From a bacterium (GTDB lineage: Bacteria > Bdellovibrionota > FAC87 > UBA2466), in NCBI GenBank assembly GCA_022842225.1, contig JALHPX010000017.1, positions 1-16,414 on the forward strand: DNA of 16,414 nucleotides, read 5' to 3'. A program made the position numbers and the translations under genes. Positions 12,391 through 16,414 of the stretch are shown in pieces. Position 1 is the stretch's first letter; each line of letters starts with the position of its first letter. The notes beneath the pieces are model-generated. The model saw only the letters and a program-made list of their open reading frames with translations, ran no database searches and was not told the origin of the DNA.

Positions 12391-13356
12391 GTGATCGTCA
12401 GCATTTTTCTCTCGTCTGGAAATATCTCCTGGCATGAGCTCAAGCACTCGATTTCGGGCTTCGGCGTGACGGGTTGCCTGCTCGCCTTTTTATTCTTGGG
12501 CGGCCAGATTCTCTTTATGGTCTTTCGGTATTGGGCCCTGCTGCCTACCGAGCATTCCATCAATATTTTTAGAATGGCCTACGCCATTTCGGTCGGTCAG
12601 GCGGTGAATACTTATTTCCCGGCGCGCGCGGGCGACTTCCTCAAAGCCGCGTTAATGACCCGTGATCCCAAAACGGCATTTTCCGGCAAAGCTCCCACGG
12701 GCGAATTTGAGGGCGAGGATCGGCGCTTCACTTTTTTAAAGGCGATGGGATTGATCGTTGCCGATCGCGTGGTCGATGTCGGCACACTCATTTTGATGGT
12801 GCTCTTTTCTGGCGCGCTTTTCATCCCAGCCGATATTGTGGCTAAAAAAGAAATGCCGCCGACTTGGGTATTTGTCGCCGTGATTGTCGGTATTTTGGCT
12901 GCGGTGATTATCGCCAAATACGCAGTAGGGACTCGCGTCAGCGACAAGTTAAAGACGATTGCCCATTGGATAAAAGACTTCCGCGCTGGATTCCGCGGCA
13001 TGGTAAAGCCCCGCAAATTGGCCTTGGGTATTCTGTTTGCTGCTTTGTCCTGGGGATGCGAAATTCTTTCGCTTCAAACGCTTTCCTCGATGCAAGGCTT
13101 TCCCATGACGTTCACGCAAGCCGTGTTCGTATTGCTGGCATTGAATTTCTTTATTTCCGTACCGCTTTCGATTGCGAATTTTGGGCCGTTTGAAGCCGGA
13201 GTGGTTATGGCTCTGCAAGCCGTGGAAAAAATCCCTACTGAGCAGGCACTTGCCGTGGCTACCGTTCACCATCTGGCCCAAATGACTTCAGTAGTAGCGA
13301 TGGCCGCTATCTCTTTTCTGCTTTTGAGATATGTCGCGCCTAAGAGTGCGCGCTAA
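12391..13356 (+). CDS. Flippase-like membrane protein, LPG-synthase transmembrane family (UPF0104)
   Basis: The coordinates use the first conventional start, GTG 12391 (321 residues). The real N-terminus is probably up to 25 residues longer, see the extension at 12301-12390. The protein is polytopic, with hydrophobic segments at about 1-8 (end of helix 1), 25-47, 118-145, 158-178, 209-228, 240-265 and 292-314. Family motifs are FPARAGDFLKAAL at 76-88, corresponding to the usual PxRxGE-R motif, ADRVVDV at 124-130, and LSIANFGPFEAGV at 259-271. It lacks the cytoplasmic DUF2156 aminoacyl-transfer domain of full MprF, so it is not a complete lysyl-phosphatidylglycerol synthase. Members are thought to move lipids or lipid-linked molecules across the inner membrane; the substrate here is unknown. 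Its 3' end overlaps the converging mazG by 17 bases. Confidence 0.88.
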   Translation: MIVSIFLSSGNISWHELKHSISGFGVTGCLLAFLFLGGQILFMVFRYWALLPTEHSINIFRMAYAISVGQAVNTYFPARAGDFLKAALMTRDPKTAFSGKAPTGEFEGEDRRFTFLKAMGLIVADRVVDVGTLILMVLFSGALFIPADIVAKKEMPPTWVFVAVIVGILAAVIIAKYAVGTRVSDKLKTIAHWIKDFRAGFRGMVKPRKLALGILFAALSWGCEILSLQTLSSMQGFPMTFTQAVFVLLALNFFISVPLSIANFGPFEAGVVMALQAVEKIPTEQALAVATVHHLAQMTSVVAMAAISFLLLRYVAPKSAR

Positions 13357-14128
13357 ATTTCTTGGTATTTTCCCAAAGCGTTTCTAACTGCTCCGCTGAA
13401 TAATCAGACAATCGCTTGCCCTCTTTAGTGGCGGCGGCCTCCATCAGGGCAATGCGGTTAGCAAATTTACGCGCGCCTGCTTTAGCGATGCTCTCGGCAT
13501 CTTCCTGGAGGTGGCGGGCTAGATTGGCCAGAACAAAAAATACATCGCCCAATTCATCCCGAATAGCTGTTGGATTCTTGGTTTGCATCGCCTCTTCCAG
13601 TTCGCCTATCTCTTCTTTCACCTTCGTCCACACTTGTGAGGCATCTTTCCAATCAAAGGAAACCGAAGAGGCTTTCTCCCCATAGCGTTGACTAAGCGAC
13701 AACGCCGGCATGGCGGCGGGCACGCCTGCTAATAGACCCGACTTTTCTTTTTTCCCGCTGCGCTCTTGGGCTTTGATCTTTTCCCAATTTGATTTCACAT
13801 GGCCGGCATCCTTGGCCACTCCGTCGCCAAACACATGAGGGTGTCGGCGAATCATCTTTTCGCAAATGGCTTCGGCCACTTCATCGATGGTGAAGTGGCC
13901 CGTCTCTTTTGCGATTTCGGAATGGAGCACGACTTGGAGCAGCACGTCGCCCAATTCTTCCTTAATTGCAGCAACCGCCTTGGACTCAATTGCCTCTACA
14001 GTTTCAAACGCCTCTTCGATTAAATACCGTGTCAGACTCTCATGCGTTTGCACGCGATCCCACGGGCATTCTTTACGGAGGCGGGCAACGACTTCAACGA
14101 GCTTTTCCAAGGGCTTCTGATTAGACAT
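13340..14128 (-). CDS. mazG: MazG nucleoside triphosphate pyrophosphohydrolase
   Basis: This 262-residue cytoplasmic enzyme hydrolyses nucleoside triphosphates to monophosphates and pyrophosphate. MazG enzymes clean up non-canonical nucleotides and can influence the stringent response. Two MazG domains are complete. The first has CPWDRVQTHESL at 21-32, EEAFE at 38-42 and EELGD at 57-61, then KMIRRHPHVFGD at 91-102. The second has KEEIGELEEA at 171-180 and RDELGDVFF at 190-198. Together they give the paired acidic metal-binding sites expected. The length matches the family. ATG 14128 is the only good start, but no purine-rich ribosome binding site precedes it, so initiation may be weak or leaderless. 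A consensus TTGACA lies on the same strand about 30 bases upstream without a clear -10. It is divergent from the aminopeptidase gene. Confidence 0.95.
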   Translation of the reverse strand: MSNQKPLEKLVEVVARLRKECPWDRVQTHESLTRYLIEEAFETVEAIESKAVAAIKEELGDVLLQVVLHSEIAKETGHFTIDEVAEAICEKMIRRHPHVFGDGVAKDAGHVKSNWEKIKAQERSGKKEKSGLLAGVPAAMPALSLSQRYGEKASSVSFDWKDASQVWTKVKEEIGELEEAMQTKNPTAIRDELGDVFFVLANLARHLQEDAESIAKAGARKFANRIALMEAAATKEGKRLSDYSAEQLETLWENTKKFSAHS

Positions 14129-14208
14129 TTGTTAAGGAAACGACTGTTCTACAGAGGTGTCAACGTCGCCAGCTTGCGGTAAGGTGAGCCTTCATCGGGA
14201 GGGGTCTT

Positions 14209-16414
14209 ATGAAGTGGTTTTCGTTTCTTTTTGTAGTCGCTTTTGCGGTCCAGGCATCGGCAGCGGAAAAATTTGCTCCCAAGAATCGACCCATCGATGT
14301 GGAACACTACGATATCGGCGTTACGATTGATCCCAAGACTGCTAAGGACCGCTTCGACGCCGAAGTAACTCTCAAAGTTAAGCTGCTCAAAGATGCCAAG
14401 ACGATCGAGCTAGATGCACACGATCTGCAGATCAAAAAAGCCACTTGGAACGGTGAAACCGTCACTCACAAGACGACTGGGGATTTACTCACAGTAACTC
14501 TCCCAGCCTCTGCTCCTGCCGACACTCAGGGAAGTTTGTTTTTTGAATACCGCGGCAAGATCCGCGAGGAGAATGATGGCTTCTTCCGCGTGAAAGATCC
14601 CGATGCGCCGGAACGTGGCCCCCTCTTCTTCACGCAGTTAGAGGCCACTAGCGCGCGTAAATTCTTCCCATGTAACGACGAGCCCGCGGACAAAGCCTCT
14701 ATGGATGTCTGGGCCATTGTTCCCCAGGGGATCGATGTGATCTCAAGCGGTACTTTAGTTTCAGACAAGCCGGTGCAACGCCCGGGCAAAATCTTCCACC
14801 AAGTGCGATGGTCCTTGGGCCAACCGCATTCGACTTATCTGGCTAATATTGCCATCGGCCCTTTTGCCAAAACTGAGAAAAAACACCGCGATGTCGTCGT
14901 GAGCGTCTATGCCAGTAAAAAGGCCCTGCCAAAGACCACTTTTGTTTTGGATACGAATTTAAAGGCAATTGAGTTTCTCGAAGAGTACCTGCACACGCCC
15001 TATCCGTGGCCAAAGTACGCTTCTGTAGGATTGCCTACTTTTGTCTGGGGCGGAATGGAAAACACCTCCACCACGTTCCTAAACCAAGATCGCATGTTGC
15101 TGCACGATCCCAAGGCCGAGGAGGAGAAGCTCCACATTGCCATGCTCACCAATCACGAGCTTGGTCACCAGTGGTTCGGCGATCTGGTCACTATGAAATG
15201 GTGGGATGACATTTGGTTAAATGAAGCCTTCGCCAGCTTTGCATCGTTCAAAGCTACGGAAGCTCAGTTCTCCAAAGATGAATTAGCGGTGATGGGTGCG
15301 ACTTATCTTTGGGATGAATACTTCCGCCAAGAAGATGGCCCTCGTAGTCACCCTATTGTGCGCAAGGATCTCTCGTCGCCATCCGATGCATTCGACGGCA
15401 TTAGCTACACCAAAGGCGAGCAAGTGCTACGGATGTTGGAATTTTATCTGGGAGAGGATGCGTTTCGAAAAGGCCTTGGCGCTTACTTAAAGCAGTATTC
15501 CTTTGCGAATGCGACTTACGTTGATTTTTTCAACGCGATGGAGAAGAGCTCGGGCCGGGATTTAAAATCATTCCGCGACTCCTGGCTCTTGCAGCGCGGC
15601 TACCCCGTGATTTCATACCGCACGGAGTGGGACACCTCCGATAAAGAGCTTAAGGTCACCTTTGAGCAAAAGCCCAATCATGCTGGCGAAGATTATGGTT
15701 TTAGCTTCCGCATGCCCGTGGTCTTCCACCGCCGGTCCGAACCCGCTTACGATCAAAGCCTCACGGTAGAATTTAACGCGAAGAAGAAATCTACTGAGAT
15801 CCTAGCCGCGCTCCCCGCGGAGCCAGAATGGATCACTCTCAATCCCACGGGCGTCATCCTGGCCAAAGTTTCTCTAGATACCAGCGCTGCCGACACTTAC
15901 AGCCTGTCGCTTCAAGCGCAGTACGATCCCGACGTCACCACTCGCATGTGGGCGCTGAATGAACTGGCTCGCCCGCTGGAGTCTGGCAAACCCGTAAGCC
16001 TCGAAGTCGAGGAAGTACTGGCCAAAGCGGTGCTCACCGAGAAGTCGCCTTATGGTCGCATCGGGATGCTCTACGCCATCGAGCGACTGAACGCAGCGTC
16101 GCTGCCTCCGGTTTTGAGTCAAGCCATGATCGAAGCATACGAGCAAACGGCTCTGAAAAATTCAGATTGGGCCAAATCCGCAGAAAGCGATCCCCATGGT
16201 TGGGAACTCTGGAGAACGCGCCTCTTGCGCCAACTTGCCAAGGCGAACCACCCTAAGGTCTATCCCATCGTCGCCAGCGCGCTGACCAAGGGGACATCTT
16301 CTCTCGACGAAGTGGCGTCTGCCGCATTTGCCATGGCGAGCCTCGGCGACAAACGCTCGCTGCCACTGCTTCGCCAAGCCATGCAGAAGCAAGGCAGCCG
16401 CGGTTATCGTTATC
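14209..16414 (+). CDS. Exported M1-family zinc aminopeptidase (partial, C-terminus outside window)
   Basis: The frame is open from ATG 14209, behind GGGAGGGG, to the right edge, giving 735 residues so far. A signal peptide (KWFSFLFVVAFAVQASA, cleavage near residue 18) sends it to the periplasm or beyond, unlike cytoplasmic PepN. The N-terminal beta domain spans about 25-215. The exopeptidase signature GGMEN is at 281-285. The zinc site is HELGH at 316-320 with the third ligand E339 in LNEAFASF. The likely transition-state tyrosine is Y400 in GISYTKGEQ. After a beta-sandwich (about 465-545) come helical repeats of HEAT/ERAP1 type. All catalytic residues are present, so it should release N-terminal residues from peptides. 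In a predatory or scavenging bacterium this would help use external protein, but that is inference. Confidence 0.94.
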   Translation, partial: MKWFSFLFVVAFAVQASAAEKFAPKNRPIDVEHYDIGVTIDPKTAKDRFDAEVTLKVKLLKDAKTIELDAHDLQIKKATWNGETVTHKTTGDLLTVTLPASAPADTQGSLFFEYRGKIREENDGFFRVKDPDAPERGPLFFTQLEATSARKFFPCNDEPADKASMDVWAIVPQGIDVISSGTLVSDKPVQRPGKIFHQVRWSLGQPHSTYLANIAIGPFAKTEKKHRDVVVSVYASKKALPKTTFVLDTNLKAIEFLEEYLHTPYPWPKYASVGLPTFVWGGMENTSTTFLNQDRMLLHDPKAEEEKLHIAMLTNHELGHQWFGDLVTMKWWDDIWLNEAFASFASFKATEAQFSKDELAVMGATYLWDEYFRQEDGPRSHPIVRKDLSSPSDAFDGISYTKGEQVLRMLEFYLGEDAFRKGLGAYLKQYSFANATYVDFFNAMEKSSGRDLKSFRDSWLLQRGYPVISYRTEWDTSDKELKVTFEQKPNHAGEDYGFSFRMPVVFHRRSEPAYDQSLTVEFNAKKKSTEILAALPAEPEWITLNPTGVILAKVSLDTSAADTYSLSLQAQYDPDVTTRMWALNELARPLESGKPVSLEVEEVLAKAVLTEKSPYGRIGMLYAIERLNAASLPPVLSQAMIEAYEQTALKNSDWAKSAESDPHGWELWRTRLLRQLAKANHPKVYPIVASALTKGTSSLDEVASAAFAMASLGDKRSLPLLRQAMQKQGSRGYRY

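Noticed and set aside
14129..14164. TTGACA upstream of mazG as a full promoter
   Set aside because: No acceptable -10 is found at 16-18 bp; any -10 farther on would run into the start codon.

Overview
The window reads like a chromosome segment of a Gram-negative bacterium of roughly balanced GC. The best overall fit is the Bdellovibrionota/Oligoflexia or a related former 'deltaproteobacterial' lineage. This is inferred from a Tad-type secretion gene beside DUF192 and several FHA-TPR proteins, many exported proteins with classical signal peptides, and frequent TTG/GTG starts. No rRNA gene or other decisive taxonomic marker is present. No transposon, CRISPR array, prophage or tRNA was seen.

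Region 1 (1-5330, minus strand) is a tightly packed operon: tadC, DUF192, then three consecutive FHA-domain membrane proteins. Gene junctions are adjacent, overlapping or 6 bp apart. The last gene runs off the left edge. A good extended -10 promoter lies upstream of tadC. The layout suggests a Tad/type IVc pilus or secretion machine with a phosphothreonine-reading regulatory or scaffold module. No kinase, tadA/cpaF or pilin gene is in view.

Region 2 (about 5331-5743) holds no protein gene of normal size. It contains the tad promoter and leader on the minus strand. On the plus strand it has a run of strong hairpins ending in an excellent intrinsic terminator, which looks like a free-standing structured RNA. 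A 13-codon reading frame overlaps its strongest hairpin. This is the best candidate here for an undescribed element.

Region 3 (5742-10860) carries three exported proteins: a di-haem c-type cytochrome with a MauG/RoxA-like motif (minus), an unrecognised eight-cysteine secreted protein with ankyrin-like helices (plus), and a Gly/Tyr/Met-rich protein with an exact octapeptide repeat (plus).

Region 4 (10968-16414) is mostly housekeeping: aspartokinase (minus), a flippase-like UPF0104 membrane protein (plus) whose true start appears to be non-canonical, MazG (minus), and an exported M1 zinc aminopeptidase (plus) that continues past the right edge.
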